A stretch of 64,000 bases of DNA from Limnanthes douglasii subsp. nivea (GCA_036936605.1 JAUPFV010000005.1:50364742-50428741); one strand, 5' to 3'; numbered from the stretch's first letter, positions 31,831 through 44,479 are shown. A program made the numbers and translations. The notes: generated from the sequence alone by a model not told the origin.

Positions 31831-34553
31831 TCAAAGTGAAAATGACTTGGTCATTGTATCTGCTGGATTATCATGTGTAGACACTTTCTTCACATAAAAA
31901 ATTCCATTTTTTATAATATCATGAATAAAATGATACATAACATCTATTTTATTTATACACTCGTGGTACATCTGGTTCTCTGTAAGATGTATGACGTTTT
32001 GACTGTTATAAAACACTTTTTTAGTAGTCATATCCAAGCCTAAATCTGCCACCAAACCTTGCAACCATATTTCCTCTTTAACTACTTCTGTTACCGCCAT
32101 ATACTCTCCCTCTGTTGTAGGCAAAACTATAGTAGCTTGCAACTTTGTTTTCCAAGTGATCGCACTCCCAACTAGATTAAATACATATTATGTCAGAGAT
32201 CTCATTTTATCCATATCACCTACAAAATTAAAATCAGCAAAACCAACCACTGATCATGCAATATCATTTAATGATCCACCAATATTGGTCTTGTTAAAAT
32301 TTAAGCAACGTTGGCAGTTAACTTAAGATACCGAAGTACCCATTTCACTGCCTGCCAATGTTCTTTCCCAAGACATCCCATCTACATGCTAACTACACTA
32401 ACCTCATGTAAAATATCAGGATGTGTACATAACATAACATACATGATACCACCAACTTCCCTTGAATATAAAACCTTTGACATTTGTTCAAACTCAGCAT
32501 CGTCCTTGGTCACTCCTATTGCAGACAACTTGAAATGAGTAGCAAATGGGACGATAAATGCCTTAGCATCAAATATGTTAAATTGCTTGTAGCACTTTAT
32601 CAATATAGATTTGTTGAGACAAGTGTAATGATCCTACACTTCTGTTCCTGATAATCTCCATACAAATAATCTTTTTTTCTCTACCCATATCTTTCATCTC
32701 AAACTAAGCACTAAGCTGCTTCTTAATCTGCACAATGTGTGACATACTATGAGCAACAATAAGTATATCATCTACATACAATAATAATTAAATATAAGAA
32801 TCATCTGAAATATTTTGATGATACACACAACTGTCATATGGACTCCTCGTGAACCATTTTGACACCATGAATGTATCAAAATTGTTTGTACCATTGCCTA
32901 GGTGATTAATTCAAACCATACATTAACTTCTTCAACAAATAAACCTTGTCCTCCATATTAGGTTCGATAAATCCCTCTGGCTGTCTCATGTAGATTCGCT
33001 GATCCAATTCACCATGTGGAAACACAATCTTCACATCTAACTGTTCAAGTTCTAAATCTTGTAAAACTATAATGGCTAATAAAATTTGAATCGAACTATA
33101 TTTCACCACTAGAGAAAACAGTTCATTGCAATTGATTCCTTCCCTTTGAGTAAAACCCTTAGCGGCCAATCTTGCTTTGAATCAAGATGCCTCATCTCCT
33201 CGATTACCTTCTTTCTTCTTGAACACCCATTTGTTGCCTACTATCTTTTGTCCTTTAGGCAAGTCAACAAGCTTCCATGTTTGATTCTTATAAAGAGATT
33301 CAATATCTTCCTCCATAGCACCAATCCACAAATTTTCCTCTAAACTCGTTATAGCTACTCTATAGCTACTAGGTTAGTGCATCTCTACTTCTTCTGCAAC
33401 TAACAGAGCATATGCAACTAGATTCATGTACCTTTTTGGTAGTCTAATATCTCTTCGTTCTCTTCCCAATGCTATGTTATAAGGTTGTTGTTCTGGTTCG
33501 GGCGCATCATCGTCATTATCATATAATGCTCACGCTTCACCTCCCGATTCTAGATCCACCTCATAACCACTAGAATTATTGGACCTACTAGGAACTGATT
33601 TTACTTCAAGATCCACATGTTTACTCACAACTGATCCTAAATCGAAATTTCTCCTATTTTTTCTGTCTGTCTATCAAAGTAAACTCGTTAAAAGTCACGT
33701 CCCTACTAATGAGAAAACATGGAGACTTTGGAGAGGTACACCATAATCTATATCCCTTCACTCTAGTAGCATATCTTAGAAATATGCACCTATTTTCTCT
33801 CGAATGAAGCTTACCATCTCTCACATGAGCATACACAAGAAAACCAAACACCCTCAATTGTTCGTAATCAACAGATGATCCAAACCAAATCTAAAAATAA
33901 GTTTTACAATCAATAGTCATTGTTGGAGACCGATTGACCAAGTAACACGCTGTATTGATAGCTGCTTCGTGACTTCTCGTAAGGTATTCTATTTATTTTT
34001 TCGGCAACCCCATCATGTTGTGGTGTTCTAGAACAAGTGCGATGATGCATTATTCTCTCAACTTCACAAAACTCGTTGAACTCACGACTGCAATATTCTA
34101 ACTAATTATTTATCCTAAGACGTTTTATTTTTCTTCATGTTTGCTTTTCAATCACCGAGTTCCATTTGATAAAGGTTGAATATGCCTCATATTTTATTTT
34201 TAAAAAGTAAACCCACACCATCCTTAAATAATCATCGATCAAACTTATATAATATCTGGCTCCGTTCTTTGATGCAATTCTGTTTGGGCTCCAAATATCT
34301 AAGTGAATGGAGTCCACTGTTTTTTTAGTCTTTCTTATAGGTGATTTGGTTAATTTAACTCTAGTTTGTTTTCCAAACACACAACGCTCACAAAATCATA
34401 ATGGTTCTGCTTTATACATTTCAACAAATTTCTTTCTACCAAAATAGCTAATCCTTTTTCACTCATGCGACCAAGACGCCAATGACACAACTGATTCTGA
34501 TCCTGGCAACTTTGGCTATTATTCCCTGAGAATGCTACTACATCATCACCCAT
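31831..34553 (-). pseudogene. Ty1/copia (Tork/Tnt1-like) pol relic
   Basis: Blocks on the minus strand are in normal order. First comes the pre-integrase motif CHWRLGRMSEKGLAIL (about 34490-34430). Next is the integrase core DSIHLDIWSPNRIASKNGAR and YISLIDDYLRMVWVYFLK (34310-34190). Then the integrase end MRVFGFLVYAHVRDGK (33857). Then RT with MAAKGFTQREGINCNELFSL and DVKIVFPHGELDQRIYMRQPEGF (33169-32940). Then EQMSKVLYSREVGGIMYVM (about 32500). Last is RNase H, TEGEYMAVTEVVKEEIWLQG ... YHFIHDIIKNG ... NPADTMTKS (32110-31840). The SEKGLAIL and MYVMLCTHPDI phrases are typical of the Tork lineage. Multiple stops separate the blocks. Gag and the 5' LTR are missing beyond about 34650. Confidence 0.85.
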
Positions 34554-34660
34554 AACAACACTCCCCTAGAGAATGTAAATCCCCTTATGCAAACTCCCTT
34601 TCATGCACACCATTGAGCCTTTTGTTACTTTGATTACACCGTCTTCTGTAAGGTACTTGT

Positions 34661-35011
34661 TGATAAGGGAGGAATAAATAAACAAGAAGATCTTAGAAAG
34701 ATATGGGTGAAATTTAATATAAAGAAAATCTGTTTAGAGAAATTGATAATTATGTAATGTAGAAGGGCTAATTTATGGCAAACAATAAACTTGAGGAAAT
34801 GACCATAATTAGTGACTTGTTGGATACGTGGGGCCCAATAAATATACTATAAAAACGCCACACCTATTTTGGAATATGATGATTGATTAATGATTACATA
34901 TTACTCTCTACTCTCTCTCTAAAATATTTACTAAGTAATTTGAGTCACAAATTAAGTCCTCTGAACATTAGTTTACTCTAAAATCTCCTCCAAAGAGTTT
35001 TGGAACTATCA
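34661..35011 (+). repeat. LTR of a TGGCGCC-primed gypsy element
   Basis: The candidate LTR runs from TGATAAGGGAGG to ACTATCA (351 bp, short TGATA/TATCA inverted ends). It is defined on its right by a primer-binding site one base later. A TATA-like ACTATAAAAA is near 34850. The left boundary cuts off the copia relic. I found no second copy and no duplication, so the left limit is less certain. Confidence 0.6.
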
Positions 35012-35012
35012 T

Positions 35013-35030
35013 TGGCGCCGTCTGTGGGAA
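35013..35030 (+). promoter_or_regulatory. Primer-binding site TGGCGCCGTCTGTGGGAA
   Basis: TGGCGCC-type primer sites are typical of plant Tat and Athila elements. This site fixes the end and orientation (plus) of the LTR to its left. Only about 170 bases later the sequence matches a region normally near the other end of such elements, so most of the interior is deleted. Confidence 0.75.
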
Positions 35031-35199
35031 AAACTGCATTAGATGGTACAACTGCATCCATCCATATACAAATGCGAATGTGGATTCTGATGTTGATGTC
35101 CGATGAGTTGTTCAGTATGATCAACTCCTTTATTTTCCGGGGAGCTAACAACCTCGGAAGTTTCTGGGATCTCTTCAAAAATACACTTCAATTTTTGTT

Positions 35200-36060
35200 G
35201 GCTTCAGAGGAGCCTCACTGGGAAGTTTTTTGTCTGCTTGGGCAAAAATCTTTTTGGACCCATCAACCTTTGAGTTTTTAGCATCTTCATCATCGCAAGG
35301 ACCTCATCATTGTTTAAACAACTCTTGGCCCTGTCTCTCGTCAGAAGAAGAACCACAACATCTTTTGCTTCCAATCTGTTTAAGACATAGTGTTGAGAAG
35401 GAGGAATCCTGAGCTCCTCCAAAGATAATCGCTCTGATGGATTCAACCTCTACAAACGACTTTTGGCAAGGTTAGTAGGAGTAAAACAGAGTCGAAACCT
35501 ATTTTACCAGACTACCTTGGCCCACAGATGAAGCTCACTAAAGATAATTTTTTCTTTAGAAACGAAATCAACATAGGGCTTGGATATACCAGTCATTGTT
35601 ATTTATAATTAAGGATAATGTATAAGAATAAAATACAAGAAAAATCCAGAGAAAAATAAAAGGGAAGCATACCTATATTTGTCCAAACGAGAGATACCTT
35701 ATGTGGATTGTCAGTAGTGGCCTCAAATCCTATCTCCCAAAGCCCTGAGATGAAAATGAAGCACTGCTTCTATTTCTTATCTCCCTCAAGTAGATCCTTA
35801 ACTACCTTATGATCCTGTCCGAAGGTCAATGAATAAAAACGGAAGTATGGGTTCTTTACAAAACCAGAGAGACCAACTAATTCTTCTAAAGAAAAGCTCA
35901 CCCCTGAAATTTTAGAGGCCATGACGCATGCCATAACAATAACCACATGTTGAGACCGACCTGGGTGGGACAAAGATTGATCATCAAAAAGTACTCCGCA
36001 AAAGAAGGTCCAGAGGATAGCGCAACCCCGAGTTCATCGGCTTTGTGTAAACAATCAACT
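35200..36060 (-). pseudogene. Relic of a PF04195-like antisense ORF
   Basis: Minus-strand blocks are NSGLRYPLDL and, in a shifted frame, FAEYFLMINLCPTQV (about 36020-35960), then MACVMASKISGVSFSLEELV and SLTFGQDHKVVKDLLEGDKK (35940-35770). These follow the order of the gene at 14459 (GLRFPLDP, YFHLVKLCPSQL, SCIMASRLSGIPLPMEEF, DLKAVDDLLESE). At 35672 a GTATGC donor occurs at the intron position of that gene. Further on, RLNPSERLSLEELRIPPSQ corresponds to TTGRRDLSWEEFSTPPDE. Stops and shifts make it non-functional. It lies antisense to the LTR/PBS at 34661, the same relation as in the intact element. Confidence 0.65.
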
Positions 36061-36480
36061 CTCTAAAAAACAATCACACCAAAAAAAAAAATCAACTCTC
36101 TCCGATAGTTGGAAAACAAATGAAAATTGAGAAAGAAATTCCCCATCAAACTCTTAGCTTAGCCTTTTCGGATGTGTCGTAGTATTTAAACTGTATTTTA
36201 TGCAAGACCAACAAATTTCTATTATTAACTACTTTAAGGTTATTCATGAATGAAGCATTTATTTTTGAAGAAAATGGAACATTTTTCTTTGATTTATTTT
36301 ATATAGTGCAGCTTTAAATAACAGATTTCGAAAAGAACTGGTAGTAAAATTACAAGTAGTTCAGTGCAGGGTCAAAGGGTCAGGCTATCGGGTCCCCTCC
36401 CTTAAAATGAACAAACACTTTTGTAGGAACTAGGAGCTGACCTAACTTCTTAAAGCAAGACACTTTTCATATGCCTTTAA
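36061..36480. other. Unassigned stretch after the antisense-ORF relic
   Basis: No coding sequence is visible. A Tat element in this orientation should show a polypurine tract and 3' LTR here, but I see neither. The A-run at 36081 is too plain to assign. Confidence 0.4.
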
Positions 36481-36481
36481 T

Positions 36482-36607
36482 GGAATGGCGGGGGCCGATG
36501 CTTTCATTTCGATGATCCAAACCCCAACACACCCCTTTTTATATATATATGGAATGGCGGGGGCCGATGCTTTCATTTCGATGATCCAAACCCCAACACA
36601 CCCCTTT
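36482..36607. repeat. Exact 69-bp tandem duplication
   Basis: The block ggaatggcgggggccgatgc ... ccccaacacacccctt (about 57 bp plus an AT spacer) occurs at 36482 and again at 36551, identical over the block. It is GC-rich compared with its surroundings. The minus-strand frame here is only the repeated 23-residue translation of this block. Confidence 0.9.
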
Positions 36608-36609
36608 AT

Positions 36610-37540
36610 ATATATAAAAAAGTTGATTTTCTTTATTATCATATTCCTCTATCCTAACTAATGTTTTAGCCAACTATATTATTCTCATTTCGGTTTAAAC
36701 ACACGTACACATTTAACTTTTTATTTATTTGTTTAATAATAGATATCATTCTAGTATTTATTTATTTTAAAAAAATTAAATGTTATCATCTATTTTATTT
36801 TATTCATTAAATTGTTTTATTATAAAATCAAAATTATTTTTAATGTTCATTCATATAAGCAATGTTAAACAATATTTATTTTGGCATGAAAAAAATATTA
36901 CATATAATATCTTATCTTAAATTTAAGTTATTGTATTATATCCGAATATTTTAGTAATCATCATATTAAATATTGTATCAAATTAAGATGAGAATAAATA
37001 AAATTATAATTTTTTTGAAACAAATATTTGGAAGGTGAAAAAAAATGATACATTATTAATAATAATAATTTTATAAAAATAAATTCTTTGTCACAAAAAA
37101 AACTCGTAATGTGTTATAAACATTGACAATTTGTCAAAAGGAAAATGAAATTGCGCTCTTGACCAAACCTTCATAAAAATATCATTTTCAAATGATATGT
37201 CTTTAATATTTTAAAATTCTATATGCGTTTTCTTTAAACCGCTCACAACCAGTCTTACAAGGCTCATCGTAATGAAATAAAAAAACCTAAGAGGAACATA
37301 AACACTTCAACCAAAGGAATAGACCCAAGACCCAAAATTCTTGAGAAATCAGAGGTACGCAAGAAAGCACAATAATAAGGCACTGAAGAAATCTACTGCT
37401 GGTGAGTAGAAATTTGATATTCTTCCCATCATCTTCATAAATTTTTTCTTCAAGTACTCTTCTTCACGCATCTTCTTTATGACATTTCTTTAATCATATC
37501 TCAAATCCCAATCTAAAATCTAAATATTTAATCTCAAATC
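36610..37540. other. AT-rich stretch without recognisable features
   Basis: No element ends, coding relics or tandem structure that I can support. Confidence 0.5.
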
Positions 37541-37700
37541 TTCACTTCGAAATTTCTGATTTTCGATTTTCAATTTTTGATTTTCGAGTTTCGATTTTCG
37601 ATTTTCTATTTTCATTTTCATTTTTTGATTTTCGAGTTTTGAGTTTCGATTTTTAATTTTCAATTTTCAATTTTCAATTCTAATTTCCAATTCAAATCTC
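37541..37700. repeat. Low-complexity TTTTCGATTTTC tract
   Basis: Short phrases of the form attttcgattttc, gagtttcga and aattttcaa repeat with variation. This is simple-sequence DNA with no defined unit. Confidence 0.7.
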
Positions 37701-37729
37701 AAATCGTAAATCTCGAATCTCTAAACGTC

Positions 37730-38360
37730 AAATGAAATCGAAACACCAAATACTCAAACAAAATTCAAATGAAATCGAAACGCCAAATACTCAAACAAAA
37801 TTCAAATGAAAAACGTTGATGTAAGTAAACGTGAGACAAAGTCCAAACGTCAAACGAAATCCAGATGTTAAACAAAATCTAAACGTTAAATACTCAAAAG
37901 AAATCCAAACTATAAACATCGATATGAGCAAATGATAGACAAAATCTGAATGTGAAACAAAATCTAAATACTAAAACGAAATCCAAACAACAAATGTCGA
38001 TCTAAACAAACGTCAGACAAAATCCAAATACCAAACAAAATCCAAACGAAAAACATCGATTTAAGCAAACGTCAAACAAAGTCCAAAAGTCATACAAAAT
38101 TTAAATGCCAAAAAAAATCTAAACACCAAATACCCAAACAAAATTTAATCGACAAACTTCGATGTAAGCAAACGTCAAACAGAATCCAAATGTCATACAA
38201 AATTTAAATGCCAAAAAAAATCTAAACACCAAATACCCAAACAAAATTTAATCGACAAACTTCGATGTAAGCAAACGTCAAACAGAATCCAAATGTCAAA
38301 CAAAATCCAAATAACAAATGAAATCTAAATGCCAAATATCCAAAACGAAATCCAACCGAA
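37730..38360. repeat. Degenerate minisatellite with 'caaacgtcaaacaaaatcc' phrases
   Basis: The array is built of variable-length phrases: aaatccaaac, gtcaaacaaa, gatgtaagcaaacgtcaaac. Within it a perfect 103-bp tandem duplication lies at 38091-38193 and 38194-38296. The minus-strand frame at 38222-38407 is a by-product of the array. Confidence 0.8.
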
Positions 38361-39295
38361 TCAAAATGAATCATCGATTTTACCAAAAAAAATATACACT
38401 GTTTCAATAGCGCTTTCTTCCAAACCGTAACACCAAATCATAATCCAACTGGTCATATTGAAGGATTGGATGTCCCGACTACGGTTTGAGAAATTCAGCA
38501 AAAACTGATATTGTTTGCCTTACGATCATGTCTGTTGATTTTGGCTGCACACAATATATCCGAAAACCAATTTTTTTCTGATGGATAGCTAAAGAAATTG
38601 CCCACCGGTACAGCAAAAGACACAAATATTTAAACTAAAGATCTAAACCTACGCTTTGATACCATGTGGAAAAAGATAAATAAAAAAATCTATGGTTTTG
38701 TATTATTTAGGAAGCGTATCTATTATATAGTGTATATGATATTATTTATAGATATGGCATATGAGCTAACGAGTTTGGGCCTAATATCATTAACACCCTT
38801 CATAGTTAAGCCGGTCAAATTGTGCCAGTGTCCGGACTAAATTAAGCATCATCACTTTTGAAGATTATGTGAAAATAATTTATAATTATCTACCAATAAT
38901 TGAAGTGCATAACTTTTCGCCAGAACTAGGATTGACGAACCGTAGGTATGAATATGTTAAAAGGGTTATGCTTGTAATCAATATATGGTCTCAGTTCCAG
39001 TAATATCAGGAGTTTTCCAATTGGTTTTGTTGTCAGGAATTAACAGTGATGTTGATTTATAGGGCCCATATAAAATTCTAATATGAAGGGCCCGACCAAG
39101 CTCTCTGCTTCTTTGATTACTTTGGAAATAAGGCCTCTCGTGTTTGGACATCAGATGTCGATGTCAGACTATGCTTGTCAGATCTCATAATTAATAATAA
39201 AGTTAGATTTTTCTCGGTATATTCAAGCTTGTAACTTTTCACCTTCATTCATGTTATAATGATTAAAATGTTGGAAAACAAAGAGTAAGTGGTTA

Positions 39296-39298
<3 letters not shown>
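38361..39298. other. Mostly unassigned; possible copia PBS and LTR end near 38653
   Basis: gctttgatacca at 38653-38664 is the reverse complement of TGGTATCAAAGC, a variant of the copia primer site. It is immediately followed by tgtggaaaaag, which could be the end of a minus-strand LTR (CCACA). No coding relic accompanies it, so the call is weak. Confidence 0.3.

Positions 39299-39356
<58 letters not shown>
39299..39356. repeat. (TA)n microsatellite
   Basis: An almost pure run of TA dinucleotides of about 58 bases. Confidence 0.98.
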
Positions 39357-39359
<3 letters not shown>

Positions 39360-39990
39360 TTTTTTCACTACTCTTAAAGTTTATATAAACCATTCAGAGA
39401 AAAAAAACATATATTTTAACACTCAGTCCTAACCATCTTTGTAAAAATGTTTTATGGCAACCATTATATTTTATTACATTATTGTCGAGTATACCTATCA
39501 GTGCCACTCAGTTGTCTAAACACATCTGAACAAGTCGAAACTAACATCTCCACTTCTCTTAGTCAGTTTACGAACTCCTTCCCTCAGTTCTTCCATCCCT
39601 AACTAGTTCAGACAATAAAAATATAGATAAAATAAGAATGTTTGTAATAGTATAAAAGTAGATTTTATCTCAGACTCATTGGAAAAATACCAAAATAGTA
39701 TTAACTAATCTTGGAAGATGAGTGAGGATACATTTTCATATGATAGAGAAACTAGTGATGTTTTCGGATCCACCATAGGCTCAACCATTATTAATGTAAA
39801 AGTTACCCTAATTCACCAAGATCCATGCTCAAAGGATAATATATTTAAGGCCCACATTTCTAATGAGCCCATTGACGGTGGTGTCTTTCTCCCTCAAGTC
39901 GGACAAAGCAAGCTAATTGTGGCTGAAATATATCAAGTTGAATTAGTCACTTTTAATATTTGGGCTCCGTATGCTTTTGAAATATAAAAA
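39357..39990. other. Unassigned, possibly start of an old gypsy relic
   Basis: The plus-strand frame at 39718-39987 gives no family I recognise. It precedes a very decayed Tat pol in the same orientation and may belong to it. Confidence 0.3.
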
Positions 39991-42057
39991 ATGCATGGGA
40001 GTATAATGTAGCTTGGACAGACCTGAGACCATTTCCATCTCGTGCAGATTAAGAGCCCACAATGGACAACTTTGTGGACATATTTTATGTATATCATAAC
40101 TCTGATTTTATCCCGTAGTTTAAGTTTACATATGGGAATCACGACTATGTTATCGTTCGGTTTCTGATGTTCACCAGAACTTCTGCCTCAACTCTGCAAA
40201 ATGAGATGGTGATACATACCGATATCCTTGATTAGAGAGTCCAGATACCACTACACCTTGAGCTGGTAATATGTTTTGATTTATTGGACCTCTGCCCCAT
40301 TAAGGTGACTTTGAACATTTGGGAAAATGAGTTAGACTTCGATAATAAATTTGCACTTGTTTGACCCTTTCAATATAGATGAGGTTATGGAGGTTTCCCG
40401 ATCGACTCTCAAAAAAACCTTCCTTTTTTACTCTTGGGTTGTTCCAGCCCCATACAGATGACTTGCTCAATTAAGACAAACAATGAAAAATGCGTGTTAT
40501 CTTCATTAGTAGGAAATGAGATTCTGGCCACAAGAAAGTTTGACACCGAACCAAAATTAGTTGGAAAAAATGAAAGTAAGGGCTATCTTATCTAGTCGTA
40601 GAAAACTCTACTCCCAGCTAACTTTCTAATTATTATTTCATGAGAAAAATAATGTTATCATTGTCGAGGTCAACAAACTAAGCCCGATTTCTCATATAAG
40701 GGAAGCATTATACATTGTATGGACCGTAAAATTGGTTTTCATAAAAAAACAAATAAATGATGTGTGGATTTCATTGACCTCAATCGAGCTTCCCAAATAA
40801 TTCATTCGCTGTCTCAAGAACTGACCAGTTAGCAGATGCCACTTTAGGGAATACAATGTTATCATTCACGGGTGGCTACTTAGAATACAATAAAATTGAA
40901 GAACACATAGCCTTCATTACTGAGTGAGGTTTACATTTCTTACAAGGTAATGCCCTTCTGTTTAAATAATGCAGGTACAACATACCAATGCTTCATGAAT
41001 AAATATTTATCTAACCAAATTAAGCGTAATGTATAAGAATATATTGATGATATGCTACTCATCACTCGAGAAGAACAGTTTTACATGTCACACTTAATCT
41101 AGAGATAACTTATCAAGATCTAAACAATTATTCTCAAACGTAACCTAGAGAAATATGTTTTCAGAGTTCACTATGTGCAGTTCTTAGAATATTTGGTCAG
41201 CAAAAAATAATCAATAAAACCCAAATCTATTAGAAAATCTAGCGGCCAATGGAACCACCATGAACTATTGAAGTGGTTCAAATCCGCATAGAAATATTGA
41301 ATATCGTAAACCGATTCATTTCTAGATCTTTTGATAAGTGCATCCTATTTATTTAAGTACTCAAGGGAATCAGGCCAATAAACTGGATGCTAAAATGTGA
41401 GGGGGAGGAGCACATGAGTTCCCTTGAAGTACTCACATGAACACACCTAGGTGACACTCTCTATCTATAGTTAGTGGTTTATGATCATGATATCAGTGCA
41501 TCGTAAGTAAAATAATAAAGAGCCAACTACCAAACCATTTACTATGTAAGTAATCCATACTTCTAATATTATACGGGTTAGCACATGTTCTGATGGTGAC
41601 TGCTAGAAAAATAAGGCCATACTTCTAATGCTCTACAATTATAGTCCGCACATCTTCCTGTTACGAAATCTCCTCCAAAATCCCGAAATATATGCTATAT
41701 TGACGTGATAGTCCATATATTTTGATATCAAGTTCAAACAATAAACTATCATTGAAGCCCAGGCTCTACCATACTTCTTCACCTAGTTTCACGTTGAGAG
41801 GCTAAGCCCCTCGAAGGATAGTCCCACAAAATTATGGACAACCCATAGTGATGGAGACTCAAACAATCAAGGATCTGAAGCTACTATTCTACTTTTATCT
41901 CACTTACGGAACCTCTTAATCAATGCATTAAATTTGGACTCACTGTCTCAAATAATGAGACAAAATATGAAGCAATAATTGTAGGGCTACAGCTCGCCCA
42001 TATATATGGGGTACAATGTGTAAGAATTCTCACTAAATTACAATTGGTAGTCAATCA

Positions 42058-42433
42058 TGATGAGTCCGGATATTTTCACCACTCACTGTAGAAACCGGAC
42101 ATGGGCAATTCGGACAAAAACTACCCACTGAACCATCCGAACTGGACTAAAGTATTAAAAGCTAATCACTTTTTGACTAAGCTAATTGCTAATCTGCTTA
42201 ATAAACTAATGGGTTTTTGAACTCGACCCGGTTACATAAGTATGACCCGAAAGCCCATGTGGCCCATAATTAAGGGTATAAATACCCAACCACTTTCATT
42301 AATGAGGGTAATGAACATTTAATACAACCTTGCAGCTCAAATCTCTCACTACAAACCACTTAAACATTAAATACCTTTGAAACATCACAAAACACCTGAC
42401 CAAATTACCCTCAGTCGAAAATAATCCACACCA
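42058..42433 (+). mobile_element. Solo LTR related to the Tat element (376 bp)
   Basis: It starts TGATGAGTCCGGATATTTTC and ends AATCCACACCA and is flanked by a perfect duplication AATCA (42053-42057 and 42434-42438). It has a TATAAATACCC box. It is the same length as the LTR at 57887-58262 and is clearly of the family of the 494-bp LTRs at 13536 and 23586 (shared start, TATA region and end). Neither PBS nor gag follows, so it is a solo LTR. It interrupts the RNase H relic of the older element. Confidence 0.93.
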
Positions 42434-42894
42434 AATCATACTTTGAGACAAGTCAAAGTGTCAAAGCTAAAAATGATACCCTTATTATATAACTTGCGAA
42501 ATTATCGGCGGGTGCATTAAAGTTTTAACAAGTACAATAAGAATATGTACTAAAAAATAAAAATAAAATAGCTGATGCACTTACTTTTGCTGGAAGCTCC
42601 AAATCCAAACTATGGGTAGTTGTGCATGAAAAACCTGCCATGTTCCAACTAGTACCGTCTGAGCCCTATGAATCATCACACGACTATGTCTATATATAAG
42701 CCACCATATTGGAGAACTCCAATCACGGATTATCTTACATAAAAAACACTACCAAATGATAAATCGAATGTTAAAAGGGTCAAATGTGATATGTTCGTCA
42801 TGTGCTGTTCGATAACACTCTCTATTATCGAGGGTTGGCCATACATTTTATTTTGTTCATGGACTTAGGAAAATTATACTTTTTTCGCCGAAAT

Positions 42895-43603
42895 TAGGCA
42901 TGGGCATTTTAATCGAAAGAACCGAACCGAACCAAACCGAAGTAGATTTGGTTCTTTCATAATACCCGAATGGTTCTAGTTTTCAGTTACCCACTGTTTT
43001 CGGAACCGAGCCGTACCAAACCAAAAACTGTGGGTACCCGTTAGGAACCGAACCTATGTATTAACCCTTAATTTTGAATTGTTTTAAAAATATATATTCT
43101 AATTTTAAATTTGGATTCTCCTAAATTTGTCTTTTATCATTGATCTCTAATTATGTTCTCTTGAATAACTGACAACATACTTTATTAAAGTGGCGACATA
43201 ATTACAAACTATTATGCGTATAAACAAAATAACAAAATATCAACCTTTATATAATTTAATAAGCTTGATATCATCTCTCCATTTTTTTTATATTACTAAT
43301 ATTATTCTTTAATATATTAATTTTGAATATTTCTTATATTTAATATTTGTTCTTACAATTTAACATAGTTTTATTGTTTTAAAGTATAAAAAGAGTTTTA
43401 TATATGTTGATATTGCAAAGCATTTAAAGTATCCAAAATTACCCGATTGGAACCGATTTAAGATCCCATACCGAACCGAATTAAGAAGAACCGAACCAAA
43501 CCAAACCAAAATTTATTATGGGTACTAGTTTTGAAGAACCGAAAGAACCGAGAACCGAAAGAACCGAACCGAACCGAACCGAAGAACCGAATGCCCATGC
43601 CTA
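42895..43603. mobile_element. hAT-type MITE with ACCGAA-rich ends
   Basis: It has perfect 12-bp terminal inverted repeats, TAGGCATGGGCA and TGCCCATGCCTA. The flanking 8-bp duplication has decayed: GCCGAAAT (42887-42894) and CTCGAAAT (43604-43611), 6 of 8. The subterminal regions contain many AACCGAACCGAA-type repeats in both ends and the centre is AT-rich. It codes for nothing. The frames at 43458-43658 and 43518-43751 run through its repeats. Confidence 0.85.
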
Positions 43604-44479
43604 CTCGAAATCCATGAAAAAAGAAGGAGGCACTCACTGCGGGTATAAATCTTTCCATATGCGAATCCTATTATCTGAGTATTATTGGCCTACAATACAT
43701 GTAGATGTCAAGGTCTTTATGAAACTGCTAAGTTACATAAAAATGATTTGAAAACTCAATTTATATCCTAAAAGTACTCATAAATTTGATATAAAAACCA
43801 GTTCCCTTTGACATTTGGGGTTTGGATATAGTGGGATCATTTCTGAAAGTGTTAAGGGGCAACGATACTTTATCGTGGTTGTAAACTATTTCTTCAATTG
43901 GGGGAGGCAGAACCATTGGCCAGAATTCAAACGTAAAAAGGTATACATTTTTTAAGAACTAATAATTTATGCAGGTAAATGGTACCCATGGTCTTAACCT
44001 CCGATAACGGGGAACTATATAACGAGGAAGTTGCCTTATTTTTCATAACCTAAAGTATCTGATAAAGAATTTTTATCTCACTTCCATCCTCAATTAAATG
44101 AATAAGTTTTAGTTAAAAAGCGTACCATAATAGATGGGATATGCAACCTCTTCTTAGATTATACAAGGAAATAACATGACTTACTCAAATAAATATTATG
44201 ATCGTAACGAACAACCCCGATCAAGTACAACGGGGGAAGAACCATTCCTTATAGTCTATGAAACGAATGCATGGTACCAAGATAAACAATAATGCCTTTC
44301 TTCCAAAAACAAAAGTACGATAAAAGGACTAATGAGCATCGCTGAGAGGCCGAACTAGACCTAGTTGAGGAAAAACAGATCAAATTACACCTTAGAATGG
44401 AGCACTACTAAATGCTAATATACAATATTTATGGCTCTGAGATTCACTTTTGTGAATTACAAATAGAGTAAAAGTTCAT

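Larger units (their letters stand above)
39990..44440 (+). pseudogene. Very old Tat-type gypsy pol relic, hosting a solo LTR and a MITE
   Basis: Scattered plus-strand blocks are in pol order. CVDFIDLNRAS (about 40760) and YKVMPFCLNNAGTTYQCFMN (about 40940-41000) are RT, with EYIDDMLLIT (about 41035-41065) retaining the catalytic Asp pair. LTVSNNETKYEAIIVGLQLA (about 41940-42000) is RNase H, continuing after the solo LTR with IADALTFAGSS (about 42570). GTHCGYKSFHMRILLSEYYW (about 43630-43690) is the integrase zinc region, and FDIWGLDIVGSFLKVLRG follows near 43810. Stops and shifts are frequent. It is the most decayed element here and predates the insertions at 42058-42433 and 42895-43603. Confidence 0.7.

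Noticed and set aside
38222..38407. Minus-strand frame as a small membrane protein
   Set aside because: It is the translation of the 103-bp duplicated array.
43458..43751. Frames rich in Glu-Pro-Arg or Phe-Gly
   Set aside because: They are translations of the ACCGAA repeats at the end of the hAT MITE.
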